From Aestuariibacter sp. (GTDB lineage: Bacteria > Pseudomonadota > Gammaproteobacteria > Enterobacterales > Alteromonadaceae): a DNA stretch of 64,000 nt. The stretch is from positions 2,744,179-2,808,178 of the forward strand of contig CP051238.1 of the NCBI GenBank assembly GCA_017794925.1. The letters run 5' to 3'. This document shows, in pieces, positions 8,975 to 17,660 of the stretch. The translations under genes and the position numbers were made by a program. The notes beneath the pieces are model-generated. The model had not been told where the DNA came from, did not search any database, and worked only from the letters and a program-made list of their open reading frames with translations. The number at the start of each line of letters is the position of its first letter. Position 1 is the first letter of the stretch.

Positions 8975-10277
8975 GCTTACACTCCTGTTGTTGATATACG
9001 GGTTTTCCTGCAACCCAGGTTGCTACGGTGGCGCGGTCGTCACCCAGCATCGTTAACGCAAATAATGCGTCTTCAGCCAGAGTGGGGTCGTCTATCCGTA
9101 GAGAGGTAATGGTATCGAAACGCGGATTCAGTACCACGAAATCGGCATCGCTGCCGGCGTTAAAGTTTCCGATTTTATCGCTCAGGCCGAGACTGTCTGC
9201 AGCGCCTTGCGTGAGTTTGTAAAGGCCTTCAAGGGCAGACAGTTTATATTGCTTCAACTGACAAATTTTATAGGCTTCCCCCAGGGTTTTCAGCATACTG
9301 AAACTGGTGCCTCCACCTACGTCAGTGGCGAGGGTAACAGGCACGTTGAACTGGTTGGCTTTAGCCATATCAAACAAGCCACTGCCAAGGAATAAGTTGG
9401 ATGTAGGGCAGAACGCGGCGATGGCACCTTTAGCTCCCATGCGTTGCCACTCACTGTCTGACAGATGGATACAGTGGCCAAACACCGCGCGTTTACGCAC
9501 CATGTGGTATTTTTCGTATACTGCCAGGTAGTCTTCACAATCCGGAAAAAGTGTTTTCACCCAGGCGATCTCATCGTGATTTTCTGAAAGGTGAGTCTGA
9601 ATGAACACATCCTCATATTGTTGGGCTAACTCACCTAATGCCGCCATTTGCTCTGGTGTGCTTGTTGGGGCAAAGCGTGGTGTCAGGGCATAATAGTTTC
9701 GCCCTTTTCCATGCCATGCCTCAATTAACGCTGCACTGTCGGTTTGTGCAGATGCCGCCGTATCCTGTAACCAGCTTGGGCAATGCCTGTCCATGCAAAC
9801 TTTTCCCGCAATGGTTAGCATGTTACGTTCGCTGGCTGCCTGAAACAGGGCATCTGCCGAGACTTTGTGCACACTGGTGTAAACCATGCCCGTTGTGGTG
9901 CCGTTTTTTAAACATTCATTCAGAAACACATCCGCCATTTTCGTGGCGTAGTCCGTATCGCTGAATTGTTGTTCAGCCGGGAACGTATAATTATCCAGCC
10001 AGGTTAGTAATTGCTCGCCGTATTTAGCGATAATTTCGGTTTGAGGAAAATGCAAATGGGTATCAATAAATCCGGGTAAAATCAGGCAGCCCTGATAATC
10101 CTGGACGGCTACCTCGGGGTACTCTGCGCGTAATGTCTTAAAATGACCAACTGCAACGACTTTGCCTGCTTCAATAAGCAATGCGCCGTCACTGAACTGT
10201 TCGATGTCTGCGTGGTAGTCGGTGGTAACCACCGGGAAGTGGTGCACTGCACCGCGAATCAACTGCTTGTCAGACAC
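8961..10277 (-). CDS. guaD: Guanine deaminase
   Basis: The 438 aa amidohydrolase fits GuaD size. Metal and substrate motifs are visible: DTHLHFPQTE near the N-terminus, THLSENHDEI, the FGHCIHL His, FCPTSNLFLGSGL and the final ATDVGGGTSFSM. It converts guanine to xanthine plus ammonia in the cytosol, feeding XdhAB in the same operon. The start is GTG and overlaps the uraH stop (TAGTG), which indicates translational coupling; a GGGG stretch just upstream may act as ribosome binding site. Confidence 0.93.
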   Translation of the reverse strand: MSDKQLIRGAVHHFPVVTTDYHADIEQFSDGALLIEAGKVVAVGHFKTLRAEYPEVAVQDYQGCLILPGFIDTHLHFPQTEIIAKYGEQLLTWLDNYTFPAEQQFSDTDYATKMADVFLNECLKNGTTTGMVYTSVHKVSADALFQAASERNMLTIAGKVCMDRHCPSWLQDTAASAQTDSAALIEAWHGKGRNYYALTPRFAPTSTPEQMAALGELAQQYEDVFIQTHLSENHDEIAWVKTLFPDCEDYLAVYEKYHMVRKRAVFGHCIHLSDSEWQRMGAKGAIAAFCPTSNLFLGSGLFDMAKANQFNVPVTLATDVGGGTSFSMLKTLGEAYKICQLKQYKLSALEGLYKLTQGAADSLGLSDKIGNFNAGSDADFVVLNPRFDTITSLRIDDPTLAEDALFALTMLGDDRATVATWVAGKPVYQQQECKHALA

Positions 10278-10600
10278 TAGCTACCCCGGTAACTGCTGAA
10301 GCCAAATGGCGAAATTAACAAGGGCACATGGTAGTGCTTGCCCGAAGACTTCATGGCGAAATGAATATCCACAAACGGGTAGAAGGAGTCGCCATGAGTA
10401 TTGAGCAGATAGTCTTCACAATGGAAGCGCAACTGGTAAGTGCCGTCGTCAAACTGAATGTCTGGCCATACTTTACAGCGGCCATCTGCATCGGTTTCAA
10501 CGGTAACTTGCGCGCCGTCGGGGCAAGTAAGAGTAACTGGCAGGTTAGCCACAGGTTTACCTGATGTGGTGTCTAATACATGACTGGATAAACTGATCAT
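10277..10600 (-). CDS. uraH: 5-Hydroxyisourate hydrolase (transthyretin-like)
   Basis: At 107 aa it is the normal size for the HIUase family. It begins with the conserved SSHVLDTTSGKPA-type segment and ends with the diagnostic tetrapeptide YRGS. There is no signal peptide. It hydrolyses PuuD's product 5-hydroxyisourate to OHCU, which the upstream-encoded UraD decarboxylates. It lies 9 bases after uraD and overlaps guaD by one base. Confidence 0.95.
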   Translation of the reverse strand: MISLSSHVLDTTSGKPVANLPVTLTCPDGAQVTVETDADGRCKVWPDIQFDDGTYQLRFHCEDYLLNTHGDSFYPFVDIHFAMKSSGKHYHVPLLISPFGFSSYRGS

Positions 10601-10609
10601 GATGGAGTC

Positions 10610-11137
10610 CTATTTAGTGTCTTGCGCGATTGACTGCCCAAGGCCTTTGTCGATGCGAAGTAACGTAATATTGATCTGTTGAGCGGCCGCGTTTTGCAAC
10701 TCGGTTTGCTTGTCGTTTGGCAATCTTGCTTTCAGTGCGTTGAGCATGGTTTCAGCGCTTAAACCCGTTGCACAAATAATAAAAATAAACCCATGTTTAG
10801 CTTTATAGGCATGGTTAAGTTCGTGCAATTGTTGAAGCGTTTCTTCGCTGGCTTGTTGCGCGCCTTGTTGCTCAGAGGCGGCGGTCGCCTGAGTGTTGGC
10901 GTACTTGGCCCGTAAGCTGTTTACATCGCCAATCATCGGATGGCCTTCAAAAGCTTCCAACAAGTCATCAGCCCCCATTGTTGCCCATACTTTTATGGCC
11001 GTTTCTTTGACCGATTCAATGGTTTTAAAAGGGCGTAGTGCGGTCATTTGACGACACCAGGCTGACGCACTGCAAGTGGTCTCAAACCATTGATAAGCAC
11101 CCTGTGCTGTTATTGAATTCAGTTGCTCAAGCGTCAT
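10610..11137 (-). CDS. uraD: OHCU decarboxylase
   Basis: The 175 aa protein starts at MTLEQLNS, behind CAGGAA, rather than at upstream in-frame codons that would run into xdhC. The family motif GHPMIGD with its catalytic His is present (FEGHPMIGDVNSLRAKY), and the C-terminal region FIFIICATGLSAETML is typical. It decarboxylates OHCU to (S)-allantoin. It overlaps the xdhC stop by 11 bases. PuuE, divergently encoded with the TetR gene, takes the allantoin. Confidence 0.93.
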   Translation of the reverse strand: MTLEQLNSITAQGAYQWFETTCSASAWCRQMTALRPFKTIESVKETAIKVWATMGADDLLEAFEGHPMIGDVNSLRAKYANTQATAASEQQGAQQASEETLQQLHELNHAYKAKHGFIFIICATGLSAETMLNALKARLPNDKQTELQNAAAQQINITLLRIDKGLGQSIAQDTK

Positions 11138-12005
11138 GGGATTCCTGTTGAATAGATTGTTGATGTGCAGTAACAGTGTGTTGGGTATGAAGACGCTGAA
11201 TAATTTGCGCACTCACTGACACTGCCACTTCTATGGGCAGTTTGCCGGGTATCGATTGCTCACCAATAGGTGAGTAAAACGCAGCCAGCCTGGCTGGTGG
11301 TACGCCTTTCGCTATTAGTCGCTGATGGAACCGACGCGTTTTCGTGTCGGACCCAATCATGCCCACATAAGGTAAATCCTGACGTTTAAGCGCTTTTTCT
11401 GCCAGTTCAAAATCTAACTGGTGATCGTGGGTCATAATGATAACCCAGCTATCGACGGGTAATAATGGGATTTCCCCGGTTGGGCTGTCGTCCAGCATAA
11501 AACTGACGTTCACCGGTAATGGCGTCGTTGGCGTTAATGCTTCGCGATTATCAATCCATCTTACCTGGACCGGCATCTGCGCCAGGATGGGGACTAAGGC
11601 CTGGGCAACATGCCCGGCCCCAAACAGCGCAATAACCTGCTGGTGGTTCACATGGGTTTCAATGAGCAGTTTCATGGCACCGCCACAGCACTGTCCTAAT
11701 GAACTGGCAAGGGGAAACGAATGAACAGACTGTTGATTGTTGCGTTCCTTGGCGGCGTTAATTAACGCGTCCCGTGCTAATTCAATCGCTTTGTATTCAA
11801 GGTGTCCTCCGCCAATAGTGTCATACTGGCGGTCCGGGGTGACGACCATTTTGGTACCTTGTTCCCGGGGAGTTGAACCTGCTGCGCTTAATACGGTGAT
11901 GAGTGCATAAGGTTCTGCCATTTTCTCGCAATAATTCACCGCTTCAAACCAGCGCTGAACTTGCCAGGTGGGTGGCTGAATCGATGGGTCAGGCTGATAC
12001 ATCAT
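11127..12005 (-). CDS. xdhC: Xanthine dehydrogenase accessory protein XdhC
   Basis: The product is about 292 aa from the tandem ATGATG behind GGAGAACG; an upstream Met would place the start deep within xdhB. It has the XdhC/CoxI N-terminal segment (VLSAAGSTPREQGTKMVV, GGGHLEYKA), SLGQCCGG and a C-terminal Rossmann-like region (ALFGAGHVAQALVPIL). XdhC binds Moco, promotes its sulfuration and inserts it into XdhB. It overlaps the xdhB stop by 17 bases, suiting coupled production of enzyme and maturation factor. Confidence 0.92.
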   Translation of the reverse strand: MMYQPDPSIQPPTWQVQRWFEAVNYCEKMAEPYALITVLSAAGSTPREQGTKMVVTPDRQYDTIGGGHLEYKAIELARDALINAAKERNNQQSVHSFPLASSLGQCCGGAMKLLIETHVNHQQVIALFGAGHVAQALVPILAQMPVQVRWIDNREALTPTTPLPVNVSFMLDDSPTGEIPLLPVDSWVIIMTHDHQLDFELAEKALKRQDLPYVGMIGSDTKTRRFHQRLIAKGVPPARLAAFYSPIGEQSIPGKLPIEVAVSVSAQIIQRLHTQHTVTAHQQSIQQESHDA

Positions 12006-14328
12006 CGTTCTCCGTGAGCGCAGTGATGGCAGCAAGTACACGTTCCGGTGTCGCTGGTACAGCAATTTCCGGGTCTATTCGGTAGTCCGCCAGACTTGAG
12101 ACGGCGTCTTTGATAGCACACCATACCGATATAGCCAGCATGAACGGTGGTTCGCCGACGGCTTTCGAATGATAAATACTGTCTTCATTATTCGGGCGGT
12201 CAAATAGCGCTACATTGAAGTGAGAAGGCGCGTCGCCCACAGCCGGAATTTTGTAGGTTGCCAGGTTATTACTGGTCAATTTACCTTTGTCGTCCCAACG
12301 TAAATCCTCGGTAGTGACCCAACCCATCCCCTGAATAAATCCGCCTTCGATCTGACCGCGGTCGATAGCCGGATTCAGGCTGGTACCTACATCATGCAAT
12401 ATATCCACGGCGTCAACGGTATATTCACCGGTTAATGTATCGACGCTGACTTCAGAGACGGCAGCACCATTGGCGAAGTAGAAAAATGGACGCCCGGTGC
12501 CGTTTTTCCGGTCGTAATAAATTTTGGGCGTGCGGTAATAACCCGTTGCTGATAAAGAAATACGCGCCATGTAAGCCTGCTGAATCAAATCTGCAAATGC
12601 AATGCTGTGCTCGCCGGCATTGACACAGCCGTTTTCAAAGACAATGGTATCGGGCGGCACCTGATAGGTCTCTGCAAATAACTCGACCAGACGGGCTTTA
12701 ATAGTCAGGCAGGCGTTTTGCGCAGCTTTGCCGTTTAAGTCTGTGCCGCTGGAGGCTGCAGTAGGCGAGGTATTTGGGACTTTATCCGTGCGGGTCGCGG
12801 TTACCTCTATGTTATCCAGTTCAACACCAAACTCATGCGCAACAATCTGGCCGATTTTAGTGTGCAATCCCTGTCCCATTTCGGTACCACCATGGTTGAC
12901 CTGGATACTGCCATCTGTATAGAGGTGAATAAGTGCACCCGCCTGATTCAGGTGTTTGGCGGTAAATGAGATACCAAATTTCACCGGTGTGAGCGCAAGG
13001 CCTTTTTTGATAATCGGACTTTGTTGATTATATGCGGTGATCTGTTCGCGTCGCTGCCAGTACTGGCTGGAATCTGACAGTTGTTTCATGAGATCGGGTA
13101 GTACATTTTGTTCGAGCGTCATACCGTAAGGTGTTGTCAGGCCTTTTTCCTCGCTGTACAGGTTACGCAGACGCACAACAAGTGGATCCAGCCCGGTGCG
13201 TCTTGCCACGGTATCCATCATGTGTTCTGCCATGATCATACCCTGAGGACCACCAAATCCGCGGAATGCAGTGTGTGAGACCATGTGAGTTTTGAGTCGG
13301 TTGCCCGTCACCTTTGATGCACCCAGTTGGTAGGCATTATCAACGTGAAACATAGCGCGATCGACAATAGCATCTGACAAATCAGGGGAGTGTCCGCAAT
13401 TCCCGTTTACTGTCACATCGGCCGCGAGCATATTCCCTTCACCGTCGAAGCCAATGTTAAAGTGATTTTCGAAAGGGTGTCGTTTACCCGTAATTTGCAT
13501 ATCCAACATGCGCGGAAGGCGCATTTTCACAGCCCGGCGCTGACGCATGGCAAATACCGCTGCCAGACAGGCCCATTGTGCAGCCTGAGATTCCTTACCG
13601 CCAAACCCACCACCCATGCGGCGCATATCCACTGTGACTTTATGCAGTTTTACGCCCAGCACCTCAGCGACGAGTTTTTGCACTTCACTGGGGTGTTGGC
13701 TGGATGTGTAGATCATGACCCGATCTTCTTCTTCGGGCAGCGCAAGACTCACCTGACCCTCCAGATATAAGTGTTCCTGACCACCGACACTCAGATAGCC
13801 TTCTGCGGTAAGTGGCGAGTGTTGCAATGCATCCAGGGCATTACCCTGACCAAAAATATGCTGAGGACGTACGGTGCTATTCGCCGATAACGCGTCGTCA
13901 ACCGTGAGAATGGCTGCAGACGGAGTAATATCCATAGAGGCTAGTGTAGCAGCGTAGCGCGCTTGTTCTTCAGTGCCTGCCAGAACGGCAAATACAGGCT
14001 GACCGTGAAACTTAACTTCACCATCAACTAATATGGGATCGCCCCCAAACACGGGGCCGATATCGGTGTGACCAGGAATATCCGCCACAGTAATCACATC
14101 GATCACGCCAGGTGCTTGTTTTACTGCACTTAAGTCCAGTCCCGACAATGTGCCGCTGGCAACGCCTGTTATCCCAACGCAGGCATAAGCAATATCCGCA
14201 GGTACCGGGATATCGTCGACATATCGCGCGTTGCCCATGACCTGACGAATTGCACTTTCATGCTTTGAGGGTTTTAACAGCGGAGACTCACTGCTTTGAA
14301 TGTCTGGTTGACTGATTAATTTACGCAT
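11989..14328 (-). CDS. xdhB: Xanthine dehydrogenase molybdenum-binding subunit
   Basis: The 779 aa start at MRKLISQ gives the usual XdhB length, overlapping xdhA by 8 bases; upstream in-frame Met codons lie well inside xdhA. Moco and substrate motifs include MRRMGGGFGGKESQ, FRGFGGPQGM, GGTEMGQGLHTK and the late catalytic-Glu segment SKAVGEPPFML. With XdhA it oxidises hypoxanthine and xanthine to urate in the cytosol. A clear ribosome binding site is lacking, so translation probably depends on coupling with xdhA. Confidence 0.94.
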   Translation of the reverse strand: MRKLISQPDIQSSESPLLKPSKHESAIRQVMGNARYVDDIPVPADIAYACVGITGVASGTLSGLDLSAVKQAPGVIDVITVADIPGHTDIGPVFGGDPILVDGEVKFHGQPVFAVLAGTEEQARYAATLASMDITPSAAILTVDDALSANSTVRPQHIFGQGNALDALQHSPLTAEGYLSVGGQEHLYLEGQVSLALPEEEDRVMIYTSSQHPSEVQKLVAEVLGVKLHKVTVDMRRMGGGFGGKESQAAQWACLAAVFAMRQRRAVKMRLPRMLDMQITGKRHPFENHFNIGFDGEGNMLAADVTVNGNCGHSPDLSDAIVDRAMFHVDNAYQLGASKVTGNRLKTHMVSHTAFRGFGGPQGMIMAEHMMDTVARRTGLDPLVVRLRNLYSEEKGLTTPYGMTLEQNVLPDLMKQLSDSSQYWQRREQITAYNQQSPIIKKGLALTPVKFGISFTAKHLNQAGALIHLYTDGSIQVNHGGTEMGQGLHTKIGQIVAHEFGVELDNIEVTATRTDKVPNTSPTAASSGTDLNGKAAQNACLTIKARLVELFAETYQVPPDTIVFENGCVNAGEHSIAFADLIQQAYMARISLSATGYYRTPKIYYDRKNGTGRPFFYFANGAAVSEVSVDTLTGEYTVDAVDILHDVGTSLNPAIDRGQIEGGFIQGMGWVTTEDLRWDDKGKLTSNNLATYKIPAVGDAPSHFNVALFDRPNNEDSIYHSKAVGEPPFMLAISVWCAIKDAVSSLADYRIDPEIAVPATPERVLAAITALTENDDVSA

Positions 14329-15763
14329 AATGAGGTACCCGCGTTGTAGCCAGTAATGCCGTTTGCGTTTCAAACCAAAAACGCTGCCACAAGTTACCCA
14401 ATACCTGGTTTCGGTATGCGGCGCTTGCCCGCACATCATCGATAGGGTTAAAGGCAGACATCAGAATGTGTTTACCTCGTTGTCTGACTTGCTCGTCCTG
14501 CCAGGATAGACCGGTAAATTGCGTGGCGAGGTCATCACAGCTTACCGGTGTAGCGGCAACGCCACCAAAGCCCGAAGAAATCGCGGTAATAACACCATTT
14601 ACTGTGGTTACGGTAAAGACGGCGCAAACCGCAGAAATATCGTCCTCATGTCGTTTGGATACCTTGTAGGCACGCAATTGAGTATCGGGCCCCAACCGAG
14701 GGAAATGAATCGCTTTAATCCATTCTCCTTTGGCTAACTGAGTTTGCCGGTACCCGGTAAAAAACGCACTGGCTGGTAATAGGCGCGTTTGGCGACCATT
14801 GTCTGTTTCGATACTGGCATTTAATGCAAGAAGTACCGGCGGCATATCACCAATGGGGGACGCGTTTGCCACGTTACCTCCCAGTGTGGCCTGATTGCGA
14901 ATAGGTAGTGAGGCAAAGCGCTCTATTAATTCGTGCAATGCAGGAAAATGCGCTACCAATACCGCTTCAATATCGCTGAGGGGTAACGCTGCACCAATTG
15001 AGATTGTGTCTTCGGTCACATCAATCTGCCTGCAATCCAGCATTCGCTGCGTGCTGATGAGTTCGGGCAGGGCTTTTAGCTGCTGAGTTGTTTCAAGTGC
15101 TAAGTCGGTACTGCCCCCCACCAAACGCGCATCCGGGTATTCTGCAAGTAACGTTGCCATCGCTTCTCTGGTTTCGGGTAAATGCACGTTATTAGCAAAC
15201 ACATCTTTATGTTCAGCGCGAATGTTTTTAAGTGCATCCAGCGTCTGTTGTTGCATGGCAGTAAACTGATCAGGTTGCCGGTTTTCACACACTTCAGTGG
15301 TGGCTTCAATAATCGGTCGGTATCCGGTGCAGCGGCACAAATTCCCAGACAGTGACTTATTAACGACTTCCCGGCTGGGGGCGATGTCGGTGTGGTATAA
15401 CGAAAACATCGACATCACAACGCCCGGTGTGCAAAAGCCACACTGGCTACCATGGTGATCAACCAATGCCTGCTGTACGGGGTGAAGTACTTTACCCTGC
15501 GCTAAATGTTCAATGGTAATCACTTGTTTGCCATGCAAATTGGCCAAAAGCGTAATACAGCTGTTGACTGAACGGTAAGTTATTGACGCGTCATCGGCGG
15601 CAATTTCACCAAGAACGATCGTACATGCACCACAATCGCCCGCGGCACAGCCTTCTTTTGTGCCGGTTAGCTGTTGTTGTTGGCGAAGATATTGTTGCAC
15701 GGATATCCCTGTGTCACATTCTTCAAGGCTAACTCGCTCATTATTAAGTAAAAATTCTATCAT
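14321..15763 (-). CDS. xdhA: Xanthine dehydrogenase small subunit (two 2Fe-2S clusters plus FAD)
   Basis: The 480 aa protein has an N-terminal plant-type 2Fe-2S domain with C39, C44, C47 and C69, a second 2Fe-2S domain with C108, C111, C143 and C145 (CGFCTPG, CRCTGYR), and a C-terminal CO-dehydrogenase-type FAD domain (VGGSTDLALE, LGGNVANASPIGD). It carries electrons from the XdhB Moco site. GGAG precedes the ATG. It is the first gene of the operon xdhA-xdhB-xdhC-uraD-uraH-guaD-puuD, and three RutR-like sites lie between it and the TetR gene. Confidence 0.95.
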   Translation of the reverse strand: MIEFLLNNERVSLEECDTGISVQQYLRQQQQLTGTKEGCAAGDCGACTIVLGEIAADDASITYRSVNSCITLLANLHGKQVITIEHLAQGKVLHPVQQALVDHHGSQCGFCTPGVVMSMFSLYHTDIAPSREVVNKSLSGNLCRCTGYRPIIEATTEVCENRQPDQFTAMQQQTLDALKNIRAEHKDVFANNVHLPETREAMATLLAEYPDARLVGGSTDLALETTQQLKALPELISTQRMLDCRQIDVTEDTISIGAALPLSDIEAVLVAHFPALHELIERFASLPIRNQATLGGNVANASPIGDMPPVLLALNASIETDNGRQTRLLPASAFFTGYRQTQLAKGEWIKAIHFPRLGPDTQLRAYKVSKRHEDDISAVCAVFTVTTVNGVITAISSGFGGVAATPVSCDDLATQFTGLSWQDEQVRQRGKHILMSAFNPIDDVRASAAYRNQVLGNLWQRFWFETQTALLATTRVPHYA

Positions 15764-15841
15764 TACTGGCTCCGAGCCACACTGTGTGGGGGCGTCCCCC
15801 GGGAATTGTTGAATATTATAAGCATAATCTATTCAAAAAGT

Positions 15842-15855
15842 AGACCATGTGGTCA
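15842..15855. promoter_or_regulatory. RutR-like operator, xdhA-proximal
   Basis: AGACCATGTGGTCA matches TGACCA-N2-TGGTCA at 11 of 12 defined positions. It sits 78 bases upstream of the xdhA start, where a repressor could block the promoter. Confidence 0.75.
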
Positions 15856-15866
15856 GATTTTTTAAT

Positions 15867-15880
15867 TGAAATACTGGTCA
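15867..15880. promoter_or_regulatory. Weak RutR-like operator, middle
   Basis: TGAAATACTGGTCA matches 9 of 12 defined positions, with one intact arm and a degenerate partner. It lies 11 bases from the xdhA-proximal site, about two helical turns centre to centre, so cooperative binding is possible. Confidence 0.45.
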
Positions 15881-16003
15881 GACGCGTGCTGCAAGACGAT
15901 TTATATCGATAAACTAAGGCAGATTATGTGATACGATTCACGCTAATTAAAAAATTAATCGCTGCGCAGTTGCCAGTACTTAATACGAATTATGCAAAAA
16001 TGA

Positions 16004-16017
16004 TGACTAATTGGTCA
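16004..16017. promoter_or_regulatory. RutR-like operator, tetR-proximal
   Basis: TGACTAATTGGTCA matches 11 of 12 defined positions. It ends 46 bases before the tetR ATG, suggesting autoregulation of the tetR-puuE transcript. Confidence 0.75.
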
Positions 16018-16063
16018 GGATTTTGCTGTGTGTGAATCAGATTAATTAAAAAAAGTGGTATCG

Positions 16064-16717
16064 ATGGTAAGCAAATCAAAAATGGAAGGCACGATTGGCG
16101 CTAAGAATAAGCGTAATATTCTGGCTGCTGCCGAGAAAGCGTTTGCGACGCATGGCTTTAAGGGAACATCGGTGCAACAAATCGCTGACGAAGCAGAGTT
16201 GCCCAAAACCAATATTCTTTATTATTTTAAATCGAAGCAAGGGCTTTACGTCGCGTTGCTTCAGGACATTATGTCATTGTGGAACTCCCGCTTTGATAAA
16301 GTGACCAGCGACGATGATCCCGCCGTATCACTGGCTGACTATATTGCTGAGAAAATGACCATGTCCCGGACACATCCTCTGGCGTCCAAAATCTTCGCAA
16401 TGGAAGTACTGAATGGCGCGCCATACCTGAATAAGTTCTTTCGCAACGAGCACGTAGCGTGGATGAATGGACGGGTTGCGATTATAGAAAGCTGGATTGA
16501 ACAAGGCAGAATGCAGGCAGTTGACCCCAATTACTTACTGTTTCATATTTGGGCGTGCACACAGCACTATGCGGATTTTTCTGCGCAGATTACCAGTTTA
16601 CGTGGCAAAACAATGAAGCGGGCCGATTTTGATGAAGCGACCAGGCAATTGGTGCAATTAGTGTTGACTGGTTGTGGACTTGCGGTGCCTCAGAAGTACC
16701 TGGAGAAAGCTGAATGA
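16064..16717 (+). CDS. TetR-family regulator, RutR-like; predicted purine regulon repressor
   Basis: The product is about 217 aa from ATG; an in-frame GTG nine bases earlier is also possible, and the ribosome binding site is weak. The N-terminal TetR helix-turn-helix is clear (ILAAAEKAFATHGFKGTSVQQIADEAELPKTNILYYF). The remainder resembles the YcdC/RutR C-terminal ligand domain (HPLASKIFAMEVLNGAP). E. coli RutR binds TTGACCANNTGGTCAA; near-identical palindromes flank this gene and four other transcription units in the window. It overlaps puuE by ATGA. The ligand is probably a purine intermediate rather than RutR's uracil/thymine, which is an inference from targets. Confidence 0.87.
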   Translation: MVSKSKMEGTIGAKNKRNILAAAEKAFATHGFKGTSVQQIADEAELPKTNILYYFKSKQGLYVALLQDIMSLWNSRFDKVTSDDDPAVSLADYIAEKMTMSRTHPLASKIFAMEVLNGAPYLNKFFRNEHVAWMNGRVAIIESWIEQGRMQAVDPNYLLFHIWACTQHYADFSAQITSLRGKTMKRADFDEATRQLVQLVLTGCGLAVPQKYLEKAE

Positions 16718-17613
16718 CCGATTATCCTCGTGATTTAGTGGGTTATGGCGCGAACCCGCCTCATCCAAAATGGCCGGGTAACGCAAGGATTGCTGTGCAG
16801 TTTGTCTTGAATTACGAAGAAGGCGGAGAAAACTGCGTGTTGCATGGCGATAGCCATTCCGAAATTTTCTTGTCGGAGATCATCGGCGCTCAGCCTTATC
16901 CGGATCGTCATCTGAGTATGGAATCGATATACGAGTATGGCAGTAGGGCAGGGTTCTGGCGACTTCATAAGCTATTTACCGAAGCGAATATTCCGGTCAC
17001 GGTTTTCGCTGTAACTATGGCATTACAGCGCCACCCTGAAGCACTAAAAGCCATGTTGGATGCCGACTGGGAAATCGCCAGTCACGCGTTGCGATGGATT
17101 CATTATCAGTCGATGCCAATCGAAGAAGAACGTGCGCAAATGGAAGAGTCCATTGCCATACATCAGTCGCTTACAGGTAAAAAGCCGGCAGGGTGGTATA
17201 CCGGCAGAACGAGTCCCAATACCCTGGCACTGTTGGCGGAACGCGATGATATTCTGTATTGCGCAGACTCCTATGCTGATGATCTGCCTTACTATGACAA
17301 ACACTACAGTAAACCACTACTCATGGTGCCTTATACGCTGGATACCAATGATATGCGCTTTGGTACACCGCAAGGCTTTAACAGTGGAGAGCAGTTCTAT
17401 ACCTACCTGAAAGACGCCTTTGATGTGCTGTACGAAGAAGGGGCTGCACAACCTAAAATGTTGTCGATAGGCCTGCATAACCGCATTGTTGGCAGACCTG
17501 CTCGATTTGCCGCGTTAAAACGGTTTGTTGAATACGTACAGGGCCATGATCAGGTATGGATGTGTACACGGGAACAAATAGCCAGACACTGGCAAACGCA
17601 CTTTCCATTGTAA
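16714..17613 (+). CDS. puuE: Allantoinase of the polysaccharide-deacetylase family
   Basis: The 299 aa protein has PuuE hallmarks: YPRDLVGYGANPPHPKWP at the start, NYEEGGE, RLHKLFTEANIPVTVFAV and the SHALRWIHYQ segment with metal/catalytic His residues. It opens the allantoin ring to allantoate in the cytosol, without relation to amidohydrolase-type AllB. It overlaps tetR by 4 bases, so enzyme and regulator are co-expressed. AllC, encoded about 10 kb further on, takes its product. Confidence 0.93.
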   Translation: MTDYPRDLVGYGANPPHPKWPGNARIAVQFVLNYEEGGENCVLHGDSHSEIFLSEIIGAQPYPDRHLSMESIYEYGSRAGFWRLHKLFTEANIPVTVFAVTMALQRHPEALKAMLDADWEIASHALRWIHYQSMPIEEERAQMEESIAIHQSLTGKKPAGWYTGRTSPNTLALLAERDDILYCADSYADDLPYYDKHYSKPLLMVPYTLDTNDMRFGTPQGFNSGEQFYTYLKDAFDVLYEEGAAQPKMLSIGLHNRIVGRPARFAALKRFVEYVQGHDQVWMCTREQIARHWQTHFPL

Positions 17614-17630
17614 TATATAGAAAAATAAAA

Positions 17631-17650
17631 AACGGGGCACATGCCCCGTT
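17631..17650. terminator. Bidirectional terminator between puuE and the purine permease
   Basis: AACGGGGC and GCCCCGTT pair around ACAT. A-rich sequence on the left gives a strong T-run on the minus strand, and CTTTC follows on the plus strand. Confidence 0.85.
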
Positions 17651-17660
17651 CTTTCATCCT

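Larger units (their letters stand above)
15764..16063. other. Divergent control region xdhA / tetR
   Basis: This 300-base A+T-rich region separates the seven-gene xdhA operon (minus) from tetR-puuE (plus). It contains three sites resembling TGACCA-N2-TGGTCA, annotated separately, and no convincing open reading frame. Three sites around one divergent promoter suggest both autoregulation of tetR and control of xdhA. Confidence 0.7.

Noticed and set aside
13390..13770. 126-codon open frame opposite xdhB
   Set aside because: Antisense to a conserved coding region with intact motifs; no independent support.
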